Part shown: positions 8,466 to 15,287 of the stretch, in pieces
Numbering within the stretch: the first letter of the stretch is position 1
Layout of the letters: every line of letters begins with the position of its first letter
NCBI GenBank assembly: GCA_030148625.1
Contig: JASBTC010000039.1
Span: forward strand, 1 to 19,688
Reading direction: 5' to 3'
Length of the DNA: 19,688 nt
Origin: Sphingobium sp.
GTDB lineage: Bacteria; Pseudomonadota; Alphaproteobacteria; Sphingomonadales; Sphingomonadaceae
Notes under the pieces: model-generated
Seen by the model: only the letters and a program-made list of their open reading frames with translations
What the model was told of the DNA's origin: nothing
Databases searched by the model: none
Made by a program: the position numbers and the translations under genes

Positions 8466-9182
8466 CTAGCGCAGCGCAAAACCTCCATCCGAAAACAGCG
8501 TCGATCCGGTCATGAAGCCGTTGCCGAGCAGGAACATCACCGTGTCCGCGACCTCGTCGACAGTGCCCACACGGCCGAGCAGCGACAGATCGGCATAGGA
8601 TGCGAAAGCGGCCTCGCGCAGCGGCGCGGGCCGGCCGCGCCAGAGATCGCTGTCGATCGTGCCGGGCGAAACGACGTTCAGGCGCACCGGCGCGAGCTCG
8701 ACCGCGAGCGCGCGTCCGAGCGTCTCGATCGCGCCATTGCACGCGGCATAGGCGGCGGCCGCCGCCGGCGGGCGGGCGCTCGCGGCGCCCGACATCAGCA
8801 CCACCGACGCATCGGTCGAGAATTTGGGGAGCGCCGCGCGGACCGCGCGATACTGACCCCAGAATTTGGCCTCGAACGGGCTCCGCGCGGTCTCGTCATC
8901 CGCCTCACGAAACGATGCCACGCGATAGCTCGCGCCCGGCGTGAAGAGATGGTCGATCCGCTCCACGCGATCGAAGAAGCGCGCGATCGATGTGGGATCG
9001 GCGGTATCGACCGGGGCGGCTTCTGCGGCGGAGCCGAGCCGCGCGCGGGCCGCATGAAGCCTGTCCTCCGAACGGCCACCGATCAGCACGGTGGCGCCCG
9101 CCGCGATCGCGCGCTCGGCGACGCGGAACCCGATGCCCGAACTGCCGCCGATCACGACCAGATGCTTGCCTGTGAATGTCAT
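8466..9182 (-). CDS. Short-chain dehydrogenase/reductase (SDR) with catalytic Lys replaced by Asn
   Basis: A 238-residue Rossmann-fold SDR. The nucleotide-binding loop GGSSGIG (12-18) and the RSEDRL stretch after the second strand suggest NADP(H) preference. The C-terminal SPGTIDSDLW and NGFMTGSTLFSDGG are normal for classical SDRs. The active-site helix reads YAACNGAIETLGRALAVEL: Tyr145 is present, but the position of the nearly invariant Lys of YxxxK is Asn149 (codon AAT). The usual NNAG motif is also altered (TPGAS, 81-85). A serine (Ser131) precedes the helix, but its spacing is off by one from the usual 13. It therefore belongs to an atypical SDR branch and may have changed chemistry or only bind. 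It starts the hydantoinase operon, 29 bp downstream of the first copy of the 33-bp repeat. Confidence 0.88.
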   Translation of the reverse strand: MTFTGKHLVVIGGSSGIGFRVAERAIAAGATVLIGGRSEDRLHAARARLGSAAEAAPVDTADPTSIARFFDRVERIDHLFTPGASYRVASFREADDETARSPFEAKFWGQYRAVRAALPKFSTDASVVLMSGAASARPPAAAAAYAACNGAIETLGRALAVELAPVRLNVVSPGTIDSDLWRGRPAPLREAAFASYADLSLLGRVGTVDEVADTVMFLLGNGFMTGSTLFSDGGFALR

Positions 9183-9210
9183 GCCGGAAACCTATGCGGC
9201 GGCGCCTTCA

Positions 9211-9243
9211 TGACCTAACGCCAATATTTCATTTTTTTGATGA
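9211..9243. promoter_or_regulatory. 33-bp repeated element, copy 1, upstream of the SDR operon
   Basis: An AT-rich block that matches 10044-10076 at 31 of 33 positions (differences at its 6th and 26th base), in the same orientation. It contains AACGCCAATATTTCATTTT and ends TTGATGA, with an internal TCAT-N7-ATGA dyad conserved in both copies. It lies 29-61 bp upstream of the SDR start codon. The strong conservation in an otherwise GC-rich, rapidly diverging intergenic space suggests a regulator binding site, most simply for the adjacent divergent LysR protein. This assignment is inference. Confidence 0.6.
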
Positions 9244-9262
9244 CTAATATTCACTAATATCC
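9243..9262. repeat. Two tandem copies of a 10-bp AT-rich unit
   Basis: ACTAATATTC is followed directly by ACTAATATCC (9 of 10 bases identical). It abuts 33-bp element copy 1 and covers the racemase stop codon (CTA at 9254-9256). It may be part of the operator/promoter region for the SDR operon, or a chance local duplication. Confidence 0.45.
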
Positions 9263-9976
9263 AACGACGCGCTTTTCGCGCGGGCTGGGATAGCTGTGGC
9301 GGCTATGCGTCAGACGCGCCTTGACCAGTGCCTCCGCCACGCAAGCGGCGGCGGGGATCGGATCGATCACCGGCACGATCAGGCCGCGCTCGGCCAATGC
9401 CGCGGCGATGGCGTCGGCGCAGCCGAAAAAGCCCGTGCAGCCCAGCACGATCACCCCGGCATGATTGTCCTCGACGCAGCGTACCGCATTCTCGGTGAGC
9501 CGTTCGATGACCTCGGCGCGGCGCTCGGTCAGTTCGAGCACCGGCATGTCGACGACGCGGATCGTGGCGAGCTTGTCGGCGACGCCATAGACCCTTGCGA
9601 GATTGCTCAGCATCGGTCGCACGGCTTCCAGGATGGTGACGATCGCGAAACGGTGCGCCAGCATCGCGGCCAGATGCATCGAGGCTTCGCCCGGCCCCAC
9701 CACCGGGATCGAGACACGCTCGCGCGCGGCCTGCAATCCCGGATCGCCCATGCAATCGATGACGATCGCATCGACGCCATCGGCTTCGGCCTCGACCGCG
9801 CGGCGCACCACATCCGGCGCGGAGATCACATGATCATATTCGCCCTCGATCGATGAAGGTCCGCGTTCGAGCGCGACATGGCTGAAGGTCAGGCCCGGAC
9901 CGCCCAATCCGGCGATATCGTCGAGCGAGCGCAACCCCTCGACGACCGAAGGGGTGATGATGCGGATATGGGTCAT
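9254..9976 (-). CDS. Aspartate/glutamate (hydantoin) racemase-family protein
   Basis: A 240-residue cofactor-independent racemase-family protein. The two catalytic cysteines are visible: Cys75 in IVIDCMGDPGL and Cys180 in VIVLGCTGFFG, each at the end of one of the two pseudo-symmetric halves, as in Asp/Glu and hydantoin (HyuE-type) racemases. These enzymes invert the alpha-carbon by two-base proton exchange. The ATG at 9976 is preferred: it is preceded by GAGGAGA with good spacing. A TTG at 10057 would add 27 residues but lies inside the 33-bp repeat and has no support. The gene has its own leader and lies 71 bp before the SDR gene. Next to a HyuA-like protein, hydantoin racemase is the best guess; maleate isomerase-like or amino acid racemase roles are possible. 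Confidence 0.86.
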   Translation of the reverse strand: MTHIRIITPSVVEGLRSLDDIAGLGGPGLTFSHVALERGPSSIEGEYDHVISAPDVVRRAVEAEADGVDAIVIDCMGDPGLQAARERVSIPVVGPGEASMHLAAMLAHRFAIVTILEAVRPMLSNLARVYGVADKLATIRVVDMPVLELTERRAEVIERLTENAVRCVEDNHAGVIVLGCTGFFGCADAIAAALAERGLIVPVIDPIPAAACVAEALVKARLTHSRHSYPSPREKRVVGY

Positions 9977-10043
9977 GGTCTCTCCTCGCATGCCGAAACA
10001 CGGCTTTGCCGATCGCCGAGAGGCTAGAGCCGCATCCATGAGT

Positions 10044-10076
10044 TGACCAAACGCCAATATTTCATTTTATTGATGA
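10044..10076. promoter_or_regulatory. 33-bp repeated element, copy 2, in the racemase/LysR divergent region
   Basis: The second copy of the element at 9211-9243. Here it lies 68-100 bp upstream of the racemase start (- strand) and 23-55 bp upstream of the LysR ATG (+ strand). This copy also contains a perfect CAATA-N8-TATTG dyad (10055-10072) and the conserved TCAT-N7-ATGA dyad (10062-10076). A TTGACC hexamer at 10043-10048 could be the -35 box of the LysR promoter, with a loose TTTATT at 10066-10071. A LysR protein binding in a divergent region to control itself and its neighbour is the textbook arrangement. Confidence 0.6.
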
Positions 10077-10098
10077 TCTTCATTCATGAGTGGCGCGC

Positions 10099-11019
10099 AT
10101 GTATTCGGTGGAACGGTTCAGCGGCGTCCGCGCCTTTGTCGCGGTGGCCGAATGCGGCAGCTTCAACGGAGCGGCCGAATTGCTGGGGCTGACGCCTTCG
10201 GCGATCAGCAAGGCGGTCTCGCGGCTGGAGGCGAGCCTGCGCGTCCGCCTGTTCCAGCGGACGACGCGGCGGCTGAAGCTGACCGCCGATGGCGAGCTGT
10301 TCTATCGCCGATCGGCGCAGGCGCTGGCCGGGCTCGCCGATGCGGAGGCGGAACTGGCGCATGGCAAGGACGTGCCCGCCGGCACCTTGCGCGTCGACCT
10401 GCCGATCCTGTTCGGCCGCACCTGGATCACGCCCGTGCTGCTGTCGCTCGGCCGGCGCTATCCCGAACTGGAGCTCGACATCAGCTTCAATCTGCAGGGC
10501 GTCGATCTGTTCGCGGAGGGCATCGACCTCGCGGTCAGGATCGGCGCGCTCCAGGACAGCAGCGGGCTGGCGGCGCGTTCGCTCGGCCAGCAGCACCGCG
10601 TGCTGTGCGCCACCCCCGCCTATCTCGACATGCACGGCCGCCCGGCGAGCGTCGCCGATCTCGCGAGCCATGAATGCATCGCGGAAACGCGGCGCGGCCG
10701 CCCGCAACCCTGGCCCTATGTCGACGAAGCGGGCGCAGCGCAGCTTTTCGCGATGAAAGGCCGCTTCCGCATCGGCAGCGCCGAAGTGCTCGCCGACGCG
10801 GCGCGCAGCAGCCAGGGCATCGCGATGCTGCCGCGCTGGTTTGTCGCGAGCGAGCTGCGCTCCGGCCAGCTCGAACCCGTGCTGCCGCAGCTCTTCAACA
10901 CATCGCTGCCGATCAATGTGCTGTGGGCACGCAACCGCTATCTGAGCCCCAAGATCAGGGTGGTGATCGACGAGTTGTTCCGTCTCTACGGCACCAACCC
11001 ACCCTGGGAAGCGCTATAA
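10099..11019 (+). CDS. LysR-family transcriptional regulator (racemase/SDR/hydantoinase side)
   Basis: A 306-residue LysR-type regulator. The N-terminal winged helix-turn-helix is clear (FVAVAECGSFNGAAELLG, then LTPSAISKAVSRLEASLRVRLF, about residues 13-52). It is followed by RTTRRLKLTADGELFY and a periplasmic-binding-fold effector domain to the C-terminus. It resembles the CrgA/DmlR branch (GIDLAVRIGALQDSSGLAAR in the effector domain). ATG 10099 is chosen; a GTG nine bases upstream is in frame and possible, and neither has a strong ribosome binding site. It is divergent from the racemase gene across 122 bp that hold one copy of the 33-bp element. It probably controls the racemase and, through the other copy, the SDR-hydantoinase operon. 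Confidence 0.9.
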   Translation: MYSVERFSGVRAFVAVAECGSFNGAAELLGLTPSAISKAVSRLEASLRVRLFQRTTRRLKLTADGELFYRRSAQALAGLADAEAELAHGKDVPAGTLRVDLPILFGRTWITPVLLSLGRRYPELELDISFNLQGVDLFAEGIDLAVRIGALQDSSGLAARSLGQQHRVLCATPAYLDMHGRPASVADLASHECIAETRRGRPQPWPYVDEAGAAQLFAMKGRFRIGSAEVLADAARSSQGIAMLPRWFVASELRSGQLEPVLPQLFNTSLPINVLWARNRYLSPKIRVVIDELFRLYGTNPPWEAL

Positions 11020-11058
11020 GGCCAGCCACCTTGGCAAGCGCAAGGCCAACCCCAGCCG

Positions 11059-12030
11059 TCAGCCGCCAGCGATGATCCGCACCCTCTGATCGATCAGCCC
11101 CGCGATCCCGGCGCCCGCCTCGCCCAGTTCCAGCCGCACCCGTTCGCCGTTGCGCAGGAACGGCGTCGCAGGCCGGTCGGCGAGCGCGTCGAGCGCGCGG
11201 CGTTCGGCGATGCAGGCGGAGCCGACCCGGTCGGCGTCATAGTTGGAGACGGTGCCCGATCCGATCACAGTGCCGGCGCACAGATCGCGCGTCGCGGCGG
11301 CATGGGCAATGAGCTCGCCAAAGCCGAAATGCATCGCCCCGCCCAGCGGTTCGCCGAACAGCACGTCGCCGCGCCACAGACGCAGCGGCAGGTGCACGCG
11401 CCCGTCGCGCCAGGCATCGCCGAACTCGTCGGCTGTGACGGCAAAGGCCGAAAGCGTGCTCGGCGGCTTGGCATGGATGAAGCCGAAGCCGCCCTTCATT
11501 TCCGCCGGGCCGAAGGCGCGCAGGCTCCAGTCGTGTATGATCACGATCAGCCGGACATGGCCGAGCGCCGCCTCCGGCGTGATGCCCATCGGCACCGCAT
11601 CGGTGATCACGCCGATCTCGGCCTCGAAATCGACGTCATGGCGTATGTCGGGAAAGACGACCTCTTCGTGCGGCGCCAGATAGCGATGCGAGATACCCTG
11701 ATACATCAGTGGCGGCTCATGCTCGCCGCGCTTCTCGAAACCCCAGGCATCGGCGAGGATATGATTGTGCGCCAGGAAAGCCGAGGCGTCGAGGAACTGA
11801 TAGCCGCGCGGCAGCACCGCATCGAGCGCGGATGGGTCCACTGGAAACGCATCGCCCCCGCCCGCTACCAACCGCGCCGCCTGCGCGCGCAGTTCGGGTT
11901 CGACACCGGTCCAGTCGTCCAGCGCCGCCTGCAATGTCGGCGCGGCGGCGGCGAATTCGGCGCGGGCAAGATCGTTCGAGACGACAAGCAACCGCCCGTC
12001 ACCACCGGTTCGAAGCGTCGCGAATTTCAT
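11059..12030 (-). CDS. Fumarylacetoacetate hydrolase (FAH)-family protein, longer form
   Basis: A 323-residue FAH-fold protein. An N-terminal domain of ~85 residues precedes the catalytic fold. Probable metal ligands are Glu136 and Glu138 in DFEAEIG and Asp167 in IIHDWSLR, at the spacing seen in FAH and FAHD1-type enzymes. The C-terminal GTVIGSGTVSNYD loop is typical of FAH-family hydrolases of the fumarylacetoacetase-like branch. The enzymes cleave C-C bonds of beta-diketo acids or decarboxylate/isomerise ring-cleavage products. It is the last gene of the aromatic operon. Its ATG overlaps the cyclase stop by 4 bases (ATGA) and has GAGG at 12038-12041. It differs strongly from the second FAH protein at 13900-14757, so the two probably act at different steps. 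The substrate is not known. Confidence 0.88.
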   Translation of the reverse strand: MKFATLRTGGDGRLLVVSNDLARAEFAAAAPTLQAALDDWTGVEPELRAQAARLVAGGGDAFPVDPSALDAVLPRGYQFLDASAFLAHNHILADAWGFEKRGEHEPPLMYQGISHRYLAPHEEVVFPDIRHDVDFEAEIGVITDAVPMGITPEAALGHVRLIVIIHDWSLRAFGPAEMKGGFGFIHAKPPSTLSAFAVTADEFGDAWRDGRVHLPLRLWRGDVLFGEPLGGAMHFGFGELIAHAAATRDLCAGTVIGSGTVSNYDADRVGSACIAERRALDALADRPATPFLRNGERVRLELGEAGAGIAGLIDQRVRIIAGG

Positions 12031-12809
12031 GATGCATCCTCGAAAATGGCGACGGCGCGCGTCCAGCCGGCGGAGGCGGCGCGGATCTTCACCGGAAAGC
12101 AGGAAATGGTGAAGCCGTTGGGCGGCAGCGCTTCGAGATTGTGCAGCTTCTCGAGATGGCAATAACCGATATCGCGGCCCACCTTATGCCCTTCCCAGAT
12201 CAGGCTCGCATCGCCGGTCTCGGCATAACGCCGGGCGGTGTGGCTGAACGGCGCGTCCCAGCTCCAGGCGTCGGTGCCGGTCACGCGCACGCCGCGTTCG
12301 AGCAGGTACAAGGTCGCCTCGCGGCCCATGCCGGCGCCGGCCGAGAGATAATCGTCCGCGCCATAGCGGCTGCCGGCGCGCGTGTTCACCAGCACGATGT
12401 CGAAAGGCTGGAGGTCATGGCGGATGCGCGCCAGCTCGGCTTCGACTTCCGCCGCCGTCACCACATGGCCATCGGGAAAGCCGCGGAAATCGAGCTTCAC
12501 ACCGGGCCGGAAACACCAGTCGAGCGGCACTTCGTCGATCGTGATCGCACGCTCGCCGCCATTCATCGTCGAGGCGAAATGATAGGGTGCGTCGAGATGC
12601 GTGCCATTATGCGTGATCAGTTCGATCTTCTCGTACGACCAGGCCTCCTGATCGGGCAGATCCTCCGCCGTCAGCCCCGGAAAGAATTGCGCCAGCTCAC
12701 CCACCTGATCCCGGTGGCTGAAATAGTCGATCTTGGGGCGATAGGGCGCCGGGTCGGAGGCGACGTCATTCTCCAGCGGCACCGAGATATCGACGAAGCG
12801 GCGGCCCAT
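12027..12809 (-). CDS. Cyclase-family metal-dependent hydrolase (kynurenine formamidase-like fold)
   Basis: A 260-residue protein of the cyclase family (PF04199), the fold of bacterial kynurenine formamidase (KynB) and isatin hydrolase. The metal-binding signature HNGTHLDAPYH spans 67-77, and DISVPLEND near the N-terminus is typical. Such enzymes hydrolyse amide, lactam or lactone-like bonds using Mn or Zn. The ATG at 12809 lies 2 bp after the stop of the SnoaL gene. The stop overlaps the FAH start by 4 bases. Reading further upstream in this frame would only shadow the SnoaL gene. In this operon it could open a lactone or hydrolyse an acyl product of ring cleavage; a true formamidase role is not indicated because no tryptophan dioxygenase or kynureninase is present. 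Confidence 0.88.
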   Translation of the reverse strand: MGRRFVDISVPLENDVASDPAPYRPKIDYFSHRDQVGELAQFFPGLTAEDLPDQEAWSYEKIELITHNGTHLDAPYHFASTMNGGERAITIDEVPLDWCFRPGVKLDFRGFPDGHVVTAAEVEAELARIRHDLQPFDIVLVNTRAGSRYGADDYLSAGAGMGREATLYLLERGVRVTGTDAWSWDAPFSHTARRYAETGDASLIWEGHKVGRDIGYCHLEKLHNLEALPPNGFTISCFPVKIRAASAGWTRAVAIFEDAS

Positions 12810-12811
12810 GG

Positions 12812-13903
12812 TCAGGCAGCCCGTTCGACATAGGCATAGAGCGGATCGTCCGCGCCGCGCTTGCCGAACAGGAACGGCTTGGCGGGATGGCGTTCCCAGA
12901 ATTTCGCGGTCTCGGGCTCCATGCGGCTCCAGTCGAAGATCACGTCGCGGTGGGTGATCGCCCAGCGCCCGTCGCGCCGCTCGAACCGGTCGAGATAACG
13001 GCCGCCGATCTCCGCATCGGTGCCGTCGGTCATCTGGCACCAGGCGACGTGATAGCTTTCGACAAAGGCATGGTCAGCATCGCCGAATTCGCAGAGGATG
13101 TTGGTGATCATGTGCATCATGCCCTTGATCGGCGATCCCGGTTTGGGCCGGGTGAACGAGACGACATCGATAAACTCGGTCGCCAGCCCGTCGAACTCGC
13201 CATGCCGTTCGGTGGCGCCGGGATGATAGCAGCCATGCGCCAGTTCCGCATCCGAACGGTCGCCCGCCCGCGCGCGGCGGTAAAGCACTTCAGCGATAGC
13301 CTGCTTGTCGAGAAGCTGCTGGATGGCTGCGTCCATATCGATCGGTTCCTTGATGCCGGGAGTGGGAAGAAGCGCGCCGCGGGTCGCCCCGCCTGTCGCG
13401 TAGAGCGGATCCTGTGCGGTGCGCGTGCCCATCAGATGCGCGGGCTGGGTTTCGGGATTCCAGAAGGGCGCGGTGCCGGGCATCACCCGCGACCAGTCAT
13501 AGACGATATCGCGATGCTGGATCAGCCAGCGCCCGCCCACGTTCCTGAATGTGTCGAGATAGCGCCCGCCGATATGGAAGAAGACGGTGGCACCGCCCTC
13601 CACGAAAGTCTCGTGCGCGACATGATAGCTTTCGACGAACACATCACCATCGTCGCGGAACTCGAACAGCGCATTGCCGATGATGTGGAGCTTGGAAATG
13701 CATTCCGGCCCCTTCAGTCGCGCAGCTTCCAGGCTGTCGATGAAACCGTGCATCAGCCCCTGATAGGTGCCGTGATTGTCGGTGCCGTCGACGGGGTGAC
13801 ACGCCTTCATCAGCGCGGGATCGTAACGATCGGCGCCGCGCGCACGCGAATGGAGCAGGTCCAGTATCTCCTGCTTGATCTTGTATCGCTCGACCGCAGT
13901 CAC
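12812..13903 (-). CDS. Tandem-fused double SnoaL-like (NTF2-fold) protein, GTG start
   Basis: A 363-residue protein made of two homologous SnoaL_4-type domains: residues 1-170 and 190-363, joined by a short linker. Matching landmarks are FVESYHVA (89-96 and 280-287), IGGRYLD (111-117, 299-305), HRDIVYDWSR (130-139) against HRDVIFDWSR (319-328), and QDPLYA against DDPLYA at the ends. Asp25/His73 in domain 1 pair with Asp215/His264 in domain 2, at the places of the catalytic Asp-His dyad of LinA and scytalone dehydratase. Start: GTG 13903 overlaps the FAH stop as GTGA and has AAGGAG 8 bases upstream. An ATG at 13960 would add 19 basic, arginine-rich residues overlapping FAH. Likely role: dehydration, isomerisation or cyclisation of a pathway intermediate; could also be non-catalytic. 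Confidence 0.87.
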   Translation of the reverse strand: MTAVERYKIKQEILDLLHSRARGADRYDPALMKACHPVDGTDNHGTYQGLMHGFIDSLEAARLKGPECISKLHIIGNALFEFRDDGDVFVESYHVAHETFVEGGATVFFHIGGRYLDTFRNVGGRWLIQHRDIVYDWSRVMPGTAPFWNPETQPAHLMGTRTAQDPLYATGGATRGALLPTPGIKEPIDMDAAIQQLLDKQAIAEVLYRRARAGDRSDAELAHGCYHPGATERHGEFDGLATEFIDVVSFTRPKPGSPIKGMMHMITNILCEFGDADHAFVESYHVAWCQMTDGTDAEIGGRYLDRFERRDGRWAITHRDVIFDWSRMEPETAKFWERHPAKPFLFGKRGADDPLYAYVERAA

Positions 13904-14757
13904 TCGACCCGCTCCTTCTCCACGTCGGCCTCGATCGCGCCGATTCCGTCGATCTCGCATCGCACCCGATCGCCGGGCTTCAGGAAACGCGGCGGTTTCA
14001 TCGATCCGCCGGTGCCCTTGGGCGTACCCGTCGCCAGCACGTCACCGGGCTCCAGCGTGCAGACCGTCGACAGATAGGCGATCTGTTCCCAGCAATTGTT
14101 GATCATCTCGCGCGTCGAGCCGTCCTGCACCACCTCACCATTGACCAGGCAGCGCAGGCGCAGCCCGTGCGGATCGCCCAGTTCGTCGGGCGTCACGATC
14201 CATGGGCCGAGCGGGCCGTGGCTGTCGAACGACTTGCCAAGCATGATCGTCGGGCTGCGCCGCTGCCAGTCCCGCACGCTGACATCGTTGCAGATCGTGT
14301 AGCCCGCGACCACCTCATGCGCGCGGTCGACGGCGACGCGCCGGCAGCGGCGGCCGATCACGATCGCCAGCTCCACTTCCCAATCGAGCTCACTGCCCTC
14401 CGGCGGCAGCAGGATCGGATCAAAAGGGCCGTTGATCGAAGTCGGCAACTTGACGAACCAGCGCTGGTGGACGGGCGGCACATAATCGGGATTGGCCGCC
14501 TTCACCTCGTCGATATGGCTCTGGTAATTGGCAGCGATGCCCAGGAACTTGCGCGGCCGCAGCACCGGCGCGCGCAGCCGGACATCGGCCAGCGCTTCGC
14601 CCGATCCGGTTTCGGCGGCACGGGTGGCGCGCGCCAAGCCCGCCTCTCCCTCGGCCAGCAGATCCTCCATCGACGGCACGTCGACCGCGAAGACACGATC
14701 GTCCCGCACCACGCCGACACGCTGCGCCGATCCGCCGAGATAGGTGACCAGCCTCAT
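13900..14757 (-). CDS. Fumarylacetoacetate hydrolase (FAH)-family hydrolase, FAHD1-like
   Basis: A 285-residue FAH-family protein of the common 2-hydroxyhepta-2,4-diene-dioate isomerase / acylpyruvase-like form. Signatures are KFLGIAANYQSHIDE (70-84), ELDWEVELAIVIG (123-135) with metal ligands Glu127 and Glu129, AGYTICNDVSVRDWQ (151-165) with Asp158, and TGTPKGTGGSMKPPRFLKPGD near the end. The family hydrolyses or decarboxylates ring-cleavage products of catechols, homoprotocatechuate and gentisate. The ATG overlaps the VOC stop by 4 bases (ATGA) and the stop overlaps the SnoaL start by 4 bases (GTGA), so it is tightly coupled. Together with the VOC protein it fits a meta-cleavage-like step; which product it handles is inference. 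Confidence 0.92.
   Translation of the reverse strand: MRLVTYLGGSAQRVGVVRDDRVFAVDVPSMEDLLAEGEAGLARATRAAETGSGEALADVRLRAPVLRPRKFLGIAANYQSHIDEVKAANPDYVPPVHQRWFVKLPTSINGPFDPILLPPEGSELDWEVELAIVIGRRCRRVAVDRAHEVVAGYTICNDVSVRDWQRRSPTIMLGKSFDSHGPLGPWIVTPDELGDPHGLRLRCLVNGEVVQDGSTREMINNCWEQIAYLSTVCTLEPGDVLATGTPKGTGGSMKPPRFLKPGDRVRCEIDGIGAIEADVEKERVE
13912..13917 (-). promoter_or_regulatory. Shine-Dalgarno site that fixes the GTG start of the double SnoaL gene
   Basis: AAGGAG on the minus strand with an 8-base spacer to GTG 13903. It is the clearest ribosome binding site in this operon and favours the GTG over the ATG at 13960. Confidence 0.7.
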
Positions 14758-15287
14758 TGGCCGAGCCGTTCCGCCAGTGCGTTGCGGAAATCGCCCGCCG
14801 GCATGTAACTGGGATTGGCCTTCACCGCCTGTTCGGTCGCGGCGAAGATGTCCTCGTCGGACAGCGAGAAATCGATCGGCGTCCCATAGGGCTGGCTGAT
14901 GTGCCAGGGCGTATGGACATAGGTCTCGATGATATTGTCCTCGGGATCGCGGAAATAGACGGTCCAGCTATTGCCATGGTCGAGCGTCCAGATCCTGGTG
15001 ATCCGGGGATCGGCCTGTGCCCGGTCATGGACCCCGCGCAACTGGCCGAAATCGTCGAGCAGGAAGGAGATCTGCGCGACGGTCGACGGACTGTCCGGCG
15101 CGCGGCCCGATACCAGCAGCAATTGATGATGCTCGTCGGGCGACATCGTCATGAAGCGGATCGGATTCATATCGGTGCGCTCGTCGGTGACGATGAAGCC
15201 GAAAAAGCTGGTGTAGAAATCGGTCATCCGATCGATGTCGATGACATAGATTCCGACATGGTTGAGCGAGAAATTGATGCGCGTCAT
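14754..15287 (-). CDS. VOC-family protein (extradiol dioxygenase-like)
   Basis: A 177-residue protein with the vicinal-oxygen-chelate fold of glyoxalase I and extradiol dioxygenases. Landmarks are LNHVGIYVIDIDRMTDFYT (8-26, probable metal ligand His10), DEHHQLLLVSG (51-61, His53/His54) and WTVYFRDPEDNIIETYVHTP (108-127, probable ligand Glu121), a pattern typical of single-module-pair dioxygenases. The second module starts VAQISFLLDD, where many extradiol enzymes have a metal His; here it is Gln72, so the metal site, and thus ring-cleaving activity, is uncertain. A C-terminal extension of ~50 residues follows. The ATG overlaps the hydroxylase stop by 4 bases, so its natural partner is the aromatic hydroxylase just upstream. 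Confidence 0.87.
   Translation of the reverse strand: MTRINFSLNHVGIYVIDIDRMTDFYTSFFGFIVTDERTDMNPIRFMTMSPDEHHQLLLVSGRAPDSPSTVAQISFLLDDFGQLRGVHDRAQADPRITRIWTLDHGNSWTVYFRDPEDNIIETYVHTPWHISQPYGTPIDFSLSDEDIFAATEQAVKANPSYMPAGDFRNALAERLGQ

Noticed and set aside
6830..8515. Long open frame (561 codons) on the plus strand
   Set aside because: Antisense shadow of the HyuA-like gene, rich in D, R, H and G as expected for reverse-complemented high-GC codons; no recognisable motif.
10001..10011. Small CGGC-TTT-GCCG hairpin in the racemase leader
   Set aside because: A 4-bp stem is too common in DNA of this GC content to support a regulatory call.
9977..10057. 27-residue N-terminal extension of the racemase from a TTG codon
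   Set aside because: The TTG lies inside the conserved 33-bp element, and the ATG at 9976 has a good GAGGAGA site and begins the family's first beta-strand.
11031..11049. Possible terminator hairpin (TTGGC / GCCAA) between the convergent LysR and FAH genes
   Set aside because: The stem is only 5 bp with a 9-base loop and no T-run on either strand.
12027..12809. Kynurenine formamidase (kynB) assignment for the cyclase-family gene
   Set aside because: The fold and metal motif fit, but no tryptophan 2,3-dioxygenase or kynureninase is nearby and the operon is otherwise aromatic-hydroxylase centred, so only the family name is given.
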